IMG/VR virus record: IMGVR_UViG_3300027704_000015
Location: 1 to 64,000 of that record
Strand: one strand, 5' to 3'
Source: a virus
Length of the DNA: 64,000 nt
Notes under the pieces: model-generated
The model's input: only the letters and a program-made list of their open reading frames with translations
What the model was told of the DNA's origin: nothing
Databases searched by the model: none
Program-made: the position numbers and the translations under genes
In this document: positions 1 through 8,695 of the stretch, piece after piece
Position numbering within the stretch: position 1 is the first letter of the stretch
How the letters are laid out: each line of letters begins with the position of its first letter

Positions 1-483
1 GTAGATGAAGGTCTTTGGGCCAATATAAATGCTAAAAAGAAACGAGGTGGTAAATCAGCACCTAAAGGTTCTAAAGCGTATAAAGCAGCAAAAAAAGCTG
101 GTGGTAAGTTAGAGAAGACTAAAGAGTCAGTTATCTATAGAAATGAAGCACTTAAATTAGAAATAATTGAATCCTCTGAACCTATACTATTCCAAGAAGC
201 TGAGTACCAAGGACGTAAAGTAAAGCTTAATAAACCAATGCGTGGTGATACTAAGAAATTTAAAGTATATGTTAATACTGGTAAAAAAACTGCTGATGGT
301 GGAATTAAAGTAAAAAAAGTTAATTTTGGTCACGGTGGTACATCAGCTAAAAAGGCAGGTGAAAAGACAATGAGTATTAGGAAATCAAATCCTAAAGCAA
401 GATCTTCATTTCGAGCTAGACATAAATGTGCTACCCCAGGACCTAAAGATAAAGCTAGGTACTGGAGTTGCAGAAAATGGTAA
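1..483 (+). CDS. Basic Cys-containing phage protein, C-terminal part
   Basis: Open from the first base in frame 1, so the N-terminus lies outside the window. The visible 160 residues begin with a basic motif (GLWANINAKKKRGGKSAPKG) that I recognise as a short module common in phage proteins, and end with a Cys/Trp module (SFRARHKCATPGPKDKARYW, then SCRKW). Between them lie segments such as ILFQEAEYQG that resemble the head-protease sites of its neighbours, so it may be the last piece of another cargo polyprotein. Function unknown. The stop overlaps the next gene's ATG. Confidence 0.75.
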   Translation, partial: VDEGLWANINAKKKRGGKSAPKGSKAYKAAKKAGGKLEKTKESVIYRNEALKLEIIESSEPILFQEAEYQGRKVKLNKPMRGDTKKFKVYVNTGKKTADGGIKVKKVNFGHGGTSAKKAGEKTMSIRKSNPKARSSFRARHKCATPGPKDKARYWSCRKW

Positions 484-875
484 TCAAGTTAAAGGATTTA
501 CTATTTGAAAGATTCGATAGACAATCTGTAGTAGATAAAGTATACCCGCAGATAGTAAAGAATTTAGGTAGAGCAAGAAGAGGTACCCCTAAAGTAGAAT
601 TTCACAGCAATATATATGTAAGGATTACAGGCATTGAAGGTATGGAAGGTGAAGCTAATCCACATGCAGAATATGATTGGGAAAACAATAAGATCTATTT
701 GTATACACCTAGGATGACTAACGAAAAAGAAATTATCAAAGGATTGTTACACGAATATACACATGCAACTCAAGATCCAAAGAAAATGGACAAGTATCGT
801 GAGTTAGGTTACAAGAAGAATCCTTACGAAATAGCAGCATCAAGAGCAGAAAAGAACTGGCGAAAGTATACATGA
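477..875 (+). CDS. Head-targeted small zinc metallopeptidase-like protein
   Basis: I chose the ATG at 477, not an upstream in-frame TTG at 468, because it gives the leader MVIKLKDLLFE that matches the neighbouring cargo genes; the overlap with the previous stop also fits. About 132 aa. Residues near the middle read LLHEYTHATQ, an HExxH zinc-peptidase motif, and a downstream NPYEIAASRAEKN supplies a Glu that could be the third ligand. The fold type (ImmA/IrrE-like or another minigluzincin) cannot be told by eye. Inferred role: a peptidase packaged in the head, freed by cleavage after LFE, acting on host or virion proteins after injection. Confidence 0.75.
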   Translation: MVIKLKDLLFERFDRQSVVDKVYPQIVKNLGRARRGTPKVEFHSNIYVRITGIEGMEGEANPHAEYDWENNKIYLYTPRMTNEKEIIKGLLHEYTHATQDPKKMDKYRELGYKKNPYEIAASRAEKNWRKYT

Positions 876-1486
876 TCAAATTAAAAGACATATTAACTGA
901 AGGTATGGGTGATTGTTATCAAGCAGGTGGTAGGTTAATCATGAACTTTTTTGGTGATAAAAGACATAAATTAGTGCATGGCATGGTTAATGGTCAAGGA
1001 GCATTAAAAGGAAAGCGTTATGGACACTGTTGGGTAGAGTCAAGCAATACAGTATTAGACCACTCTAACGGTAGAAAATTAGAAATACCGACAAAAGTAT
1101 ATTATGCATTAGGTAGTGTCAAACGAAATGAATGTAAATATTATACACCTGAACAAGCTGCAAAGATGATGTCAACTAAGAAGCACTGGGGTCCATGGGA
1201 GATGGCTGGAGGTGTAGTAATGGCAGAAGATATACCTGATGCAAGAGGTGAGATAGGTAAGAGACGTATAAAAATTCCATCAGGCTTTTTAAAAAATATT
1301 GATTTAGAAGAAAATTATAAGGATGGTAAGAAGAAAGGAAAAAGCCGTCCAGGTAGAGTTAAAAAATCTGGAGCAAGTTGTGATGGTTCAGTAACTTCAC
1401 TACGTGCTAAAGCAAAGAAGCATGGAGGTGAAAAAGGTAAAATGTATCACTGGTGTGCTAACATGAAAAAAGGCAAAAAGAAATAA
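872..1486 (+). CDS. Head-targeted papain-like (Cys/His) protein with basic C-terminal module
   Basis: 204 aa. It starts with MIKLKDILTE followed by GMGDCYQAGG, so cleavage after LTE would leave an N-terminus close to a Cys. A later RYGHCWVE and VLDHSNGR give a Cys-His-Asp order seen in papain-like and NlpC/P60-like hydrolases; this assignment is from motifs only. The last 60 residues (KSRPGRVKKSGASCDGSV, SLRAKAKKHGGEKGKMYHWC) form a basic Cys module that I know from many phage proteins and that may bind nucleic acid. Overlaps the previous gene by 4 nt. Confidence 0.65.
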   Translation: MIKLKDILTEGMGDCYQAGGRLIMNFFGDKRHKLVHGMVNGQGALKGKRYGHCWVESSNTVLDHSNGRKLEIPTKVYYALGSVKRNECKYYTPEQAAKMMSTKKHWGPWEMAGGVVMAEDIPDARGEIGKRRIKIPSGFLKNIDLEENYKDGKKKGKSRPGRVKKSGASCDGSVTSLRAKAKKHGGEKGKMYHWCANMKKGKKK

Positions 1487-1494
1487 GAAATAAG

Positions 1495-1525
1495 TTGGTA
1501 GTCTGAGATATATTTCTTATCTTTA
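1495..1525 (+). promoter_or_regulatory. Bacteroidetes-type promoter, near-leaderless
   Basis: TTG at 1495-1497, 20-nt spacer, TATCTTTA at 1518-1525. The next ATG (1534) is only 8 nt after the -7 box, so the transcript should start within a few bases of the start codon. It is the only copy of this promoter family in the cargo region. Confidence 0.75.
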
Positions 1526-1533
1526 TATATAAG

Positions 1534-2052
1534 ATGATAAAACTAAAAACTATATTACGAGAAGGAAAAACTGTAAGTATCTTCGATTTCGATGATACTA
1601 TAGCTCAAAGTGATTCATGGGTATATATAACCAAAAATGGTAAGACCATTAAAAAACTAGATCCAGCTGAATTTGCGGTATATACTCCTAAAGCAGGTGA
1701 AGAGTACGATTTCAGAGACTTCGATAGAAAGCTTAGAAATCCAAGACTTATCAAAAAGAATGCTGACTTACTAAAAAAGCAATTAAAGAAGGGAGGTAGA
1801 AAGGTGACTATACTTACTGCTAGACGTTTAAAAGCTCCCATTAATCACTTCTTTAAAACAATCGGTATACAGCCTTATGTTATCACATTAGGTAGTGCTG
1901 ACCCACAGAAGAAAGCTGAGTACATAGAAAATGAGATAAAGAAAGGATATACTACTATTTATTTTATGGACGATAGTGTGAAGAACTTGAGAGCAGTTGA
2001 TGCTTTAAAACGTAAATATCCGAAAATTAAACTAATAACAAAGATAGCATAA
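1534..2052 (+). CDS. Head-targeted HAD-superfamily phosphatase
   Basis: 172 aa. Leader MIKLKTILRE, then SIFDFDDTIAQ with the HAD nucleophile and acid/base aspartates at about D18 and D20 (FDFDDT). Motif II is in VTILTARRLK and the late acidic motif in YFMDDSVKNLRAV. The order matches compact HAD phosphatases, including the phosphatase half of polynucleotide kinase/phosphatases, but no kinase P-loop is present. Substrate unknown. It has its own promoter at 1495. Inference: an injected phosphatase acting on nucleotides, nucleic-acid ends or signalling molecules. Confidence 0.8.
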   Translation: MIKLKTILREGKTVSIFDFDDTIAQSDSWVYITKNGKTIKKLDPAEFAVYTPKAGEEYDFRDFDRKLRNPRLIKKNADLLKKQLKKGGRKVTILTARRLKAPINHFFKTIGIQPYVITLGSADPQKKAEYIENEIKKGYTTIYFMDDSVKNLRAVDALKRKYPKIKLITKIA

Positions 2053-2053
2053 T

Positions 2054-3454
2054 ATGAAATTTAACATTAAAAACTGGCAAGACAAACACTTAATCAAGGA
2101 ATCTAAATTGAAAGAAATGGATTTCAAAGATAAAGCTGCGTTTGATAAATATCAATCTAAACTTAAAACTAAAATGCGAAAGTCTACCAAAGTAAACATT
2201 GCTGGTAAAGATACTACAGCTGGAGATGCTACTGGAGACGGAAAATCAGCAAGTAAATCAGTTGCACCTTCAACAAATGGTAAAGAGCTATCAGATTTAG
2301 TAAATAATTCTCTAGCTGATTTTGATGGAGAGGGTTATGAAGAAGAAGCAATGGAACAGCTGGATCAATTATTTCAAGATACAGGAGCTTATGGTAAAGA
2401 AGAACTAACATATGAAGATGGTATGAAAGCAATCCAGGATCTTGATAACTACCAGGATGGGGAAGGGATTCATAATGATGAGGATGAAGCTTATGATGCA
2501 AAACTAGAAATGCAGGACCAACTTCAGACGCTTTTTGATGAACCTGAAGGTGGATGGACCAATGACAATAAGGGAAATGTAAAAGCTGATGGCAGTAGTC
2601 ACGATTATGAAGAACTATCTAGAACCACAAAATCATCTCAGACAGGAAGATTTGATGACGATGACGAGGAAGGTGATGACGGTGGAGAACAGCCAGCACC
2701 AGAAGCATCGAATGAATTTGATGGTAACTATGATGGGAAGAAGTACATAGACCCGAAAGAATTAAACGCCGATAACGTAGGCGATTATGATAAGAGTTGG
2801 GCAGGTGAATTTACAGATAACACGAGTGAAACGTATAGTAAAGATACTGCAAGATTAATAATGCGAGGTTTTGCTTGGAACGATCAAGTAGATGGTAAAG
2901 ATTTTAAAGTTAATTTTGCAAAAGATGGGTCAGTTAGTATTAAAACACTAAGTGATAAGGCAAAGAGATTAACGACTGATTCAATGAACGACCCATATAA
3001 GACTGTATATGATGAGAATCCTAGTAAGTATTCAAGACTTCCAAAAAAATCTGTTACTTCAGGAGAACGCAAATACACTGGTGATTACAGTGACCGCGAG
3101 CAAGGTGAAAATTTTAGTGATGGATTTTTTGATGATGTAGAGAAGGAACTTGGACAGACATATAGTTTAGATAAAAAAAATAAAAGGAAATTAAAAAAAG
3201 ATTTATATTATAATGCAAATTCTAAATTTGCTCAAGCAGCAATTGATGCAAAACTAGCTGGTAAAGAGCCTCCAACTGCAACTGCAAGAGACTTCGCTTT
3301 GGAAATAGAAAAGACTCTTAATTATAATAACCAAGTTAAAGATGGTGTTACGCTTACATCTAAAAAAGAATCTGTTACACCTCGATCCACAAGAATACAA
3401 GAAGCAAAGATATATCGAACTATTCAAGAGCTAAAAGGGTTAGAGAAAAAGTAA
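2054..3454 (+). CDS. Acidic head-cargo protein, paralogue A
   Basis: 466 aa. Leader MKFNIKNWQDKHLIKE, then a conserved module (MDFKDKAAFDKY, KMRKSTKVNIAGKDTTAGDA) shared with the genes at 3456 and 5132. The middle is strongly acidic (DDDDEEGDDGGEQ). The C-terminus carries SVTPRSTRIQEAKIYRTIQE, almost identical at DNA level to the end of the next gene and containing two possible IxE cuts (RIQE, TIQE). It could be a scaffold or core component or an injected protein. No catalytic motif recognised. Confidence 0.75.
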   Translation: MKFNIKNWQDKHLIKESKLKEMDFKDKAAFDKYQSKLKTKMRKSTKVNIAGKDTTAGDATGDGKSASKSVAPSTNGKELSDLVNNSLADFDGEGYEEEAMEQLDQLFQDTGAYGKEELTYEDGMKAIQDLDNYQDGEGIHNDEDEAYDAKLEMQDQLQTLFDEPEGGWTNDNKGNVKADGSSHDYEELSRTTKSSQTGRFDDDDEEGDDGGEQPAPEASNEFDGNYDGKKYIDPKELNADNVGDYDKSWAGEFTDNTSETYSKDTARLIMRGFAWNDQVDGKDFKVNFAKDGSVSIKTLSDKAKRLTTDSMNDPYKTVYDENPSKYSRLPKKSVTSGERKYTGDYSDREQGENFSDGFFDDVEKELGQTYSLDKKNKRKLKKDLYYNANSKFAQAAIDAKLAGKEPPTATARDFALEIEKTLNYNNQVKDGVTLTSKKESVTPRSTRIQEAKIYRTIQELKGLEKK

Positions 3455-3455
3455 T

Positions 3456-4868
3456 ATGCTATTCAATATTAAAAACTGGCAAGACAAGCACCTTATTACA
3501 GAGCTAGATTTCAAAAATCAAAAAGCTTTTCAGAAATATGATGCTGAAAATAAGATACGTAAATCAACTAAAATAACAGTTGGTGGTAAATCAACTACAG
3601 CAGGGGAACAAGGTGGTGGTACATCAAACGGTAAAAAAGCAGCTAAAGCAGGATCTAAAAAACAGCCCGTTTTTCACCACACCGATCTTACTAATTTAAG
3701 ATGGAAAACACTAAATAGAGGAACAGAAAGGGTATTCAAAAGGGAAGCTATTCCTGTGCTGAACGACATGCTAGATGATGTTATAGATAATTATGATGGT
3801 AACTTAGAAGATTATAAAGAAAACGGAATGTCTAATATGCCTCCTAATATAGAGAAAGGATTAGATGCTTTGCATAAAATATCTGCAGACGGAGGTTCTT
3901 CAACTGATGTTGATTCTTTTATGAAAACAGCTTATGATCAAATAGAGCAACATCTTGCTCCCAAAGAACCCCCATCTCCTAAAACTGCTTTTTCAATGAA
4001 AAGCGGAGCAATTGATGGAAACACTTTTGAAAAAATGGTACCTGAGCTCAAAGGATATATAACTAGACAGAGTGACGAAGGAAGGGCAGATCTTATGGCA
4101 TCTGGACTCAAATCAGCAGGTGTATACGGGAAAGGTAACGTAACACTTGCAGACGCAGAAAAAGCAGTCGATAATATATCTCTTGATGACATACAAGCTT
4201 ATCATGATAAGTACAAAATTACTAGTGAAACACCTGATGTTGCAAAAACGGAAATGAAAGATGATCTTAAAAGATTGTTTGATCAAGAACATCGACTCAA
4301 TAAGCAGTTTAAAGTAGCAGCTGGAAACCCACTTGAATTTTCTTATGCTACTGGAGAGAGGATCCCAGGTTGGGCGAATGATCCAAATGGAGGGGAATAC
4401 AAAGTAGGTCCTGAAAATTTACCTGGATATGACATTTCACAAGCTAAGATGTCTACACAAGAAGCAGAGTGGGCAAGAATGGATGCAGTAGGTGGAGAGA
4501 AAGAATATAATAAACAAGCTAAAAAGCTAAAATTCAAAGATGGTCAACTCGTGTCAAAAGTTAGTGATGAAAAAGCTGGATTCAAATTTACAGGAGGTAA
4601 TCCTGATTTTAATGGTAAAGATAATTACGGTGAGGAAGGTGAAGCTGAAATAATTACCATGGCTTCTAAAGTTGAAAAGGGTGAAATTGAGCAATCTGAA
4701 ATGGATAAAAGCTTACATCCTGAAGATCCAAGAATGTCAGATCAAGGTAGAAAAAAAGAACTCGCATCTCAAAATTATGATGAATCTGTTACACCTCGAT
4801 CCACAAGAATTCAAGAAGCAAGGATATATCGAACTATTCAAGAATTGAAAGCTTTAGAGAGAAAGTAA
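3456..4868 (+). CDS. Acidic head-cargo protein, paralogue B
   Basis: 470 aa. Leader MLFNIKNWQDKHLITE, followed by the shared module (LDFKNQKAFQKY, KIRKSTKITVGGKSTTAGE). The middle differs from paralogue A except for a related segment (LFDQE..., GWANDPNG compared with GWTNDNKG). The C-terminal tail SVTPRSTRIQEARIYRTIQE repeats that of paralogue A. Starts 1 nt after the previous stop, so translation is probably coupled. Function unknown; tandem duplication with a diverged centre is clear from sequence. Confidence 0.75.
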   Translation: MLFNIKNWQDKHLITELDFKNQKAFQKYDAENKIRKSTKITVGGKSTTAGEQGGGTSNGKKAAKAGSKKQPVFHHTDLTNLRWKTLNRGTERVFKREAIPVLNDMLDDVIDNYDGNLEDYKENGMSNMPPNIEKGLDALHKISADGGSSTDVDSFMKTAYDQIEQHLAPKEPPSPKTAFSMKSGAIDGNTFEKMVPELKGYITRQSDEGRADLMASGLKSAGVYGKGNVTLADAEKAVDNISLDDIQAYHDKYKITSETPDVAKTEMKDDLKRLFDQEHRLNKQFKVAAGNPLEFSYATGERIPGWANDPNGGEYKVGPENLPGYDISQAKMSTQEAEWARMDAVGGEKEYNKQAKKLKFKDGQLVSKVSDEKAGFKFTGGNPDFNGKDNYGEEGEAEIITMASKVEKGEIEQSEMDKSLHPEDPRMSDQGRKKELASQNYDESVTPRSTRIQEARIYRTIQELKALERK

Positions 4869-4869
4869 T

Positions 4870-5130
4870 ATGCGATTTAACATTAAAAACTGGCAAGATA
4901 AAACCTTAAACGAAGCTCCAGCTGTGAGAGGTCTTGAAAAACTTAAAGATAACTACTACGGTATATCAGATGAAATATATGATATTCAGACCAATGTAAA
5001 AAATGTGTTGGGTACTATGGAAGGTGAAGAATGGGTTAAGAGTAAAAATATTGATATGTCAAAAGAAGCAAAACTGTTTAAGCAGATAGAAAAATTATTC
5101 AACCAAAGTAAATTAGGAAAGCATTTATAA
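4870..5130 (+). CDS. Small head-targeted protein
   Basis: 86 aa. Leader MRFNIKNWQDKTLNE, the same family as the two genes before it, followed by a short mostly helical body (VRGLEKLKDNYYGISDEIYD). Cleavage after LNE would leave about 71 aa. No known domain seen. Confidence 0.7.
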   Translation: MRFNIKNWQDKTLNEAPAVRGLEKLKDNYYGISDEIYDIQTNVKNVLGTMEGEEWVKSKNIDMSKEAKLFKQIEKLFNQSKLGKHL

Positions 5131-5131
5131 T

Positions 5132-7990
5132 ATGGAAAAAATAACAGACTTACTAATGAAGTTGAATGAGATTTCCTTTAAATCAGCTGAAGAGTTGAAG
5201 AGGTATAAAGCTAAACATAAAATGCGAGATACTACTAAGGTAACTATTGGTGGTAAAGAAACGACAGCAGGGGAAGCAGAGCCAAAAGCTGATACAACAC
5301 CAAGAAAAGCAGATGGTAGTGTAGATTGGGATGCAATTGCAAATGATCCAAGTAATGTACATGCTAAAGGAACACCACAAGCTGGTGAAGATGATGGTTA
5401 CTTTAATGATGAGGATCATGAAGATGGAAGTAGAGGGACAGGAGTAACAGATGGTGAGAAGAAAGCAGAGCCATCACAAGCTCAGAAAAATGTTAAAAAA
5501 TATCCATCGATGCAAGATGCTGAATCTATAATGGATCAATTTCAGGAAGATGGTTTAGAGAAAGGTGTAGACTATGAAGAAACAACTGCATATGGAGACG
5601 ATGTACCAAACGAAATAGTAGCTTTATCTGATAAAGCTAAAGAGATAGTTGATCAGTATGATGACGAAGATGAAGATTCTGGTGATGAAGGTAGATCTAA
5701 CGATGATCCAGAACTCAGTACAAAAGAAAAATCTCCATATGGGGCTAAACAGAAAGGTATTGGTGCAGGAGGTGATAATTTAACTGGACCTACTTCTGAT
5801 GAGAATTCAGTGTCTGGAGATGCAAAAGCTGAAAAGAAAGTTCTAGAGAAGTTAAGATCTATTACAAAAGATAATGATGTTGATTTATGTTCTATAGCAG
5901 TACCTGGCACTAATCTATTTTGTGCAGGTAACAAACAGATACCTCGTGATGAAATGCCACAATTAAAATCTACAGTAGTTGCAGGTGGTAAAGCTGATGA
6001 ACTAGTTAAAGCTGGTAAGTTAGACATAGATGCTAAAACAGGTGAAGTGAATACTGAAGATCTATTCAAATCGATGCTAGAGAAGGAAGGTATCACAATG
6101 AAAGATCCTGAACCTAGACAGGTAACTTCATTGAAAGCTACTCAAAATCAATTGGTAGGATCAAAAGTTAATATGTTTGCTAAAGTTCTTGCAGGTGATC
6201 AACCTTTTGAAGGTAAAGAGTTACCAGCAGAAGATCTTAAAAAATGGCAAGATGCATTACGAGAACCTATCATAGCTTCTAAAGATGGGTATATACTAGA
6301 TGGTCATCACAGATGGGCAGCTCTTGTTCAGCATGATATAGCAAATGGTGGTACAGGGGATGTTGAAATGGATGTGAAAGAGGTTGATATGGGTGCTACT
6401 GACCTAGTAGATAAAACTAACAAATTTACTAACGATATGGGATTAGCAACTAAATCAGGTGGTAAAGCTAAAGCTACTAAACCTCAATCAAAAATGGACA
6501 AGAGAATTGCTGCTATGCGAGCTCAAGGTATGTTCGGTAAAAAAGAAAAGAAAGAAGGTATTATGAAACTTGCACAGATAATAGAAGAAGAACTTATTGC
6601 AGAACTTAAAGAACGTAATAATCCAGATGATGGAAAAGCTGCTCCTTATGGTTCAGGTTACAACAAAGTAAATGAAGCTAAAGATCGAAAATTGGACAAA
6701 CTATTTCAACGATCTAGAGCTGTTACTTCAAAAAGTGGTGAAGATAAATTATACAAACTATCACAAGACTGGGAAGACTGGAATGTTGATAACGATGATA
6801 AATACGATGATTTAGTAGATCATTTATTTGCAGCAGTTGAACTTGTACAAGACGCTGGTGTTCCTGGTAAAAACAATGTAGTAGCAGATAAGGAATATTA
6901 TAGCTATATGAAATCAGCTGACAAACATCTTAAAACATTTACTAAAGATGTTACAAAAGCAATGAAATTGCATAAAGAAGGTAAATTAAATGAAGATGGT
7001 CATATGGATATACCATCAGCTATCAGAAAATGTAAAGTTATTATAGATGGAGCTCAAGATATCATGGAGAAGTTGGGTGGAATGTCTCAAGAGCAAGATG
7101 ATTTACCATCTTGGTGGATGGACAAAGTAACTCTTGCTACTGATTATATCAATAAAGCAGACGATTATATCAACAATAGTGGTCAGATAAATGATGAAAA
7201 ATTAACGGAAGGTAAACCAATCCCAATGGATACTCCTAATGAATTTGCTTATCTAGACTTTAAAAAATATGTTTATCAGAAACGTAGTATGTTCAAGAAA
7301 GAAATGATGAAGCATGTAAGGAAATCTGACGGACAATCTGATAGCAGTAGAATGTTTAGAACACTATCAGCATTATGGTTTAAATGGGCATATCATAAAG
7401 CTAGAGACTTTAGACATATTAAAGACGATCAAAAATTTGGTAGAGCTTTAATGGTAATGATGGTTAAGGATGATTTAATATTTGATAAGAAAGCTTGGAA
7501 GAAGGATAACAATATGACTCACATTAAAGAGTCAAGAGATCCAGCATCAATTCGAAAAGAATATAAAGAACTTAAAAAACAATCTATAAGTAATCTACGA
7601 CAGGAATGGAGTAGAATGAACAAAGTAGGTAATCCTAATAGTTTAGATAAAGAAGGTTTAGTGTCAGATATATTAAGACAGAGACATGGCGGTAAACATA
7701 TAGATAAAGCTTTTGAAGGTAACGTAACTGAAGCAACAGACTTATGGAAAAAGTTTGATGAGAAGCAAAGATTATACGGTGATGGGATGGATATAGAAAA
7801 CGATCTAAAAAACATCACAGCAACCATCAAACAACTACATAAAAATATGGAACAGGAAGCTGAACCAGAAGGTGGTAAGATAGCTGATAAATATGGTAGG
7901 CAGCTCGATAAATATGAAAAGATGTATAAGAAAAGAAAATCTGATCTTAAAAAGGTTTTTTCTAAAATAGACAAATTAGAGCAATACTAA
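5132..7990 (+). CDS. Large head-cargo polyprotein with ParB-like domain
   Basis: 952 aa. Short leader ending MKLNE (about residue 13), then the shared module (ISFKSAEELKRY, HKMRDTTKVTIGGKETTAGE). An acidic spacer leads to a ParB/sulfiredoxin-type nuclease-like domain around residues 330-440, recognised by YILDGHHRWAAL (DGHHRW at about 390-395). After residue 475 a series of helical segments is separated by protease-like sites: KVNE (515), KLNE (621), KLTE (693) and NVTE (867). Predicted products are the ParB-like piece and several 70-190 aa pieces. ParB-like folds include CTP-binding partition proteins and nucleases; which applies here is unknown. Confidence 0.7.
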   Translation: MEKITDLLMKLNEISFKSAEELKRYKAKHKMRDTTKVTIGGKETTAGEAEPKADTTPRKADGSVDWDAIANDPSNVHAKGTPQAGEDDGYFNDEDHEDGSRGTGVTDGEKKAEPSQAQKNVKKYPSMQDAESIMDQFQEDGLEKGVDYEETTAYGDDVPNEIVALSDKAKEIVDQYDDEDEDSGDEGRSNDDPELSTKEKSPYGAKQKGIGAGGDNLTGPTSDENSVSGDAKAEKKVLEKLRSITKDNDVDLCSIAVPGTNLFCAGNKQIPRDEMPQLKSTVVAGGKADELVKAGKLDIDAKTGEVNTEDLFKSMLEKEGITMKDPEPRQVTSLKATQNQLVGSKVNMFAKVLAGDQPFEGKELPAEDLKKWQDALREPIIASKDGYILDGHHRWAALVQHDIANGGTGDVEMDVKEVDMGATDLVDKTNKFTNDMGLATKSGGKAKATKPQSKMDKRIAAMRAQGMFGKKEKKEGIMKLAQIIEEELIAELKERNNPDDGKAAPYGSGYNKVNEAKDRKLDKLFQRSRAVTSKSGEDKLYKLSQDWEDWNVDNDDKYDDLVDHLFAAVELVQDAGVPGKNNVVADKEYYSYMKSADKHLKTFTKDVTKAMKLHKEGKLNEDGHMDIPSAIRKCKVIIDGAQDIMEKLGGMSQEQDDLPSWWMDKVTLATDYINKADDYINNSGQINDEKLTEGKPIPMDTPNEFAYLDFKKYVYQKRSMFKKEMMKHVRKSDGQSDSSRMFRTLSALWFKWAYHKARDFRHIKDDQKFGRALMVMMVKDDLIFDKKAWKKDNNMTHIKESRDPASIRKEYKELKKQSISNLRQEWSRMNKVGNPNSLDKEGLVSDILRQRHGGKHIDKAFEGNVTEATDLWKKFDEKQRLYGDGMDIENDLKNITATIKQLHKNMEQEAEPEGGKIADKYGRQLDKYEKMYKKRKSDLKKVFSKIDKLEQY

Positions 7991-8307
7991 TGATTAAATT
8001 AAAAAATATGTTAAACGAAGCAGGTGATCAATGGACAGTAAAAGATATTCTGGTATTGCAAAAAGCTCATGAGCGAGTATTGAAATCAACCAAATCATTA
8101 CAAAAAGCTGTAGCTGCATTAGATAAATTATCTATGAAAAATGCTAACAAGCCAAATGGTAAAATGTTTACTGCTGATTCAAGCAATATGCTTAAAGCAT
8201 TCAAGTCAGGGGTAATGCCAGGTAGTAAGTTTTGGAAAGGTTGGGAGGAATTTATGAAGGGTGCTGAAGCTGCATTTCCTAATAATTGGAAAAAGACAAG
8301 ATCATGA
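7990..8307 (+). CDS. Small head-targeted helical protein
   Basis: 105 aa with leader MIKLKNMLNE. The body is rich in Lys and Ala (VLQKAHERVLKSTKSLQKAV) and likely helical. ATG overlaps the stop of the polyprotein (TAATG). No recognised domain. Confidence 0.7.
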   Translation: MIKLKNMLNEAGDQWTVKDILVLQKAHERVLKSTKSLQKAVAALDKLSMKNANKPNGKMFTADSSNMLKAFKSGVMPGSKFWKGWEEFMKGAEAAFPNNWKKTRS

Positions 8308-8582
8308 TAAAGCTTAAAGATATATTAAGCGAAGCTAAAGTAAAAACTATAGATATATGGTTTGAGGAAAGCCGTGGAAGATTTTATAAAGTAATAATCA
8401 ATGGTAATAGAGCTCCAAGAGAATGGAGTAGTTGGAAAGATGCACAAGAGTCTTTAACTAAATTGCTAGGTTGGACGATTTATTTAAGATCGATAGATCA
8501 TGATGAGTTAGATAAAGCTGCTAAACAATTAAAAAAGCAAGGTATCAAACTAACTTATGATGAATCAATGGATGTATCCTAA
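8304..8582 (+). CDS. Small head-targeted protein
   Basis: 92 aa from the ATG at 8304, chosen over an in-frame ATG at 8286 because it gives the family leader MIKLKDILSE and a 4-nt ATGA overlap. After the predicted cut the body (KVKTIDIWFEESRGRFYKVI) looks like a small alpha/beta domain. Function unknown. Confidence 0.7.
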   Translation: MIKLKDILSEAKVKTIDIWFEESRGRFYKVIINGNRAPREWSSWKDAQESLTKLLGWTIYLRSIDHDELDKAAKQLKKQGIKLTYDESMDVS

Positions 8583-8608
8583 AACCTACTGTATTCCTTA
8601 AGCAACAG

Positions 8609-8625
8609 CTATTTATTATAGATAA
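8609..8625 (+). promoter_or_regulatory. Candidate late promoter motif, copy 1
   Basis: CTATTTATTATAGATAA, identical to 21323-21339. Both copies are preceded by a related ATTC-TTAA stretch and lie in the only two sizeable gaps of the structural region, about 50-90 nt before a gene. It lacks the TTG-N20-TANNTTTA layout used elsewhere. A late sigma (gp55-like, 62.7 kb) target is an inference. Confidence 0.4.
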
Positions 8626-8628
8626 ATC

Positions 8629-8675
8629 CTGGTACTGTACCAGAAGAGTTCAACTAACTACCGAGTAAATACTCG
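8629..8675 (+). other. Two small hairpins in the leader of the 777-aa cargo gene
   Basis: CTGGTA-CTG-TACCAG at 8629-8643 and CGAGT-AAAT-ACTCG at 8662-8675 are perfect short inverted repeats just before the ATG at 8696. They could protect or fold the 5' leader. Confidence 0.45.
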
Positions 8676-8695
8676 ATGATCTTCGGAGAAACAAG

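Noticed and set aside
1605-1841. Minus-strand open frames inside plus-strand genes here and throughout the window
   Set aside because: They mirror real genes, have low-complexity or hydrophobic composition typical of shadow frames, and no promoter or start signal supports them.
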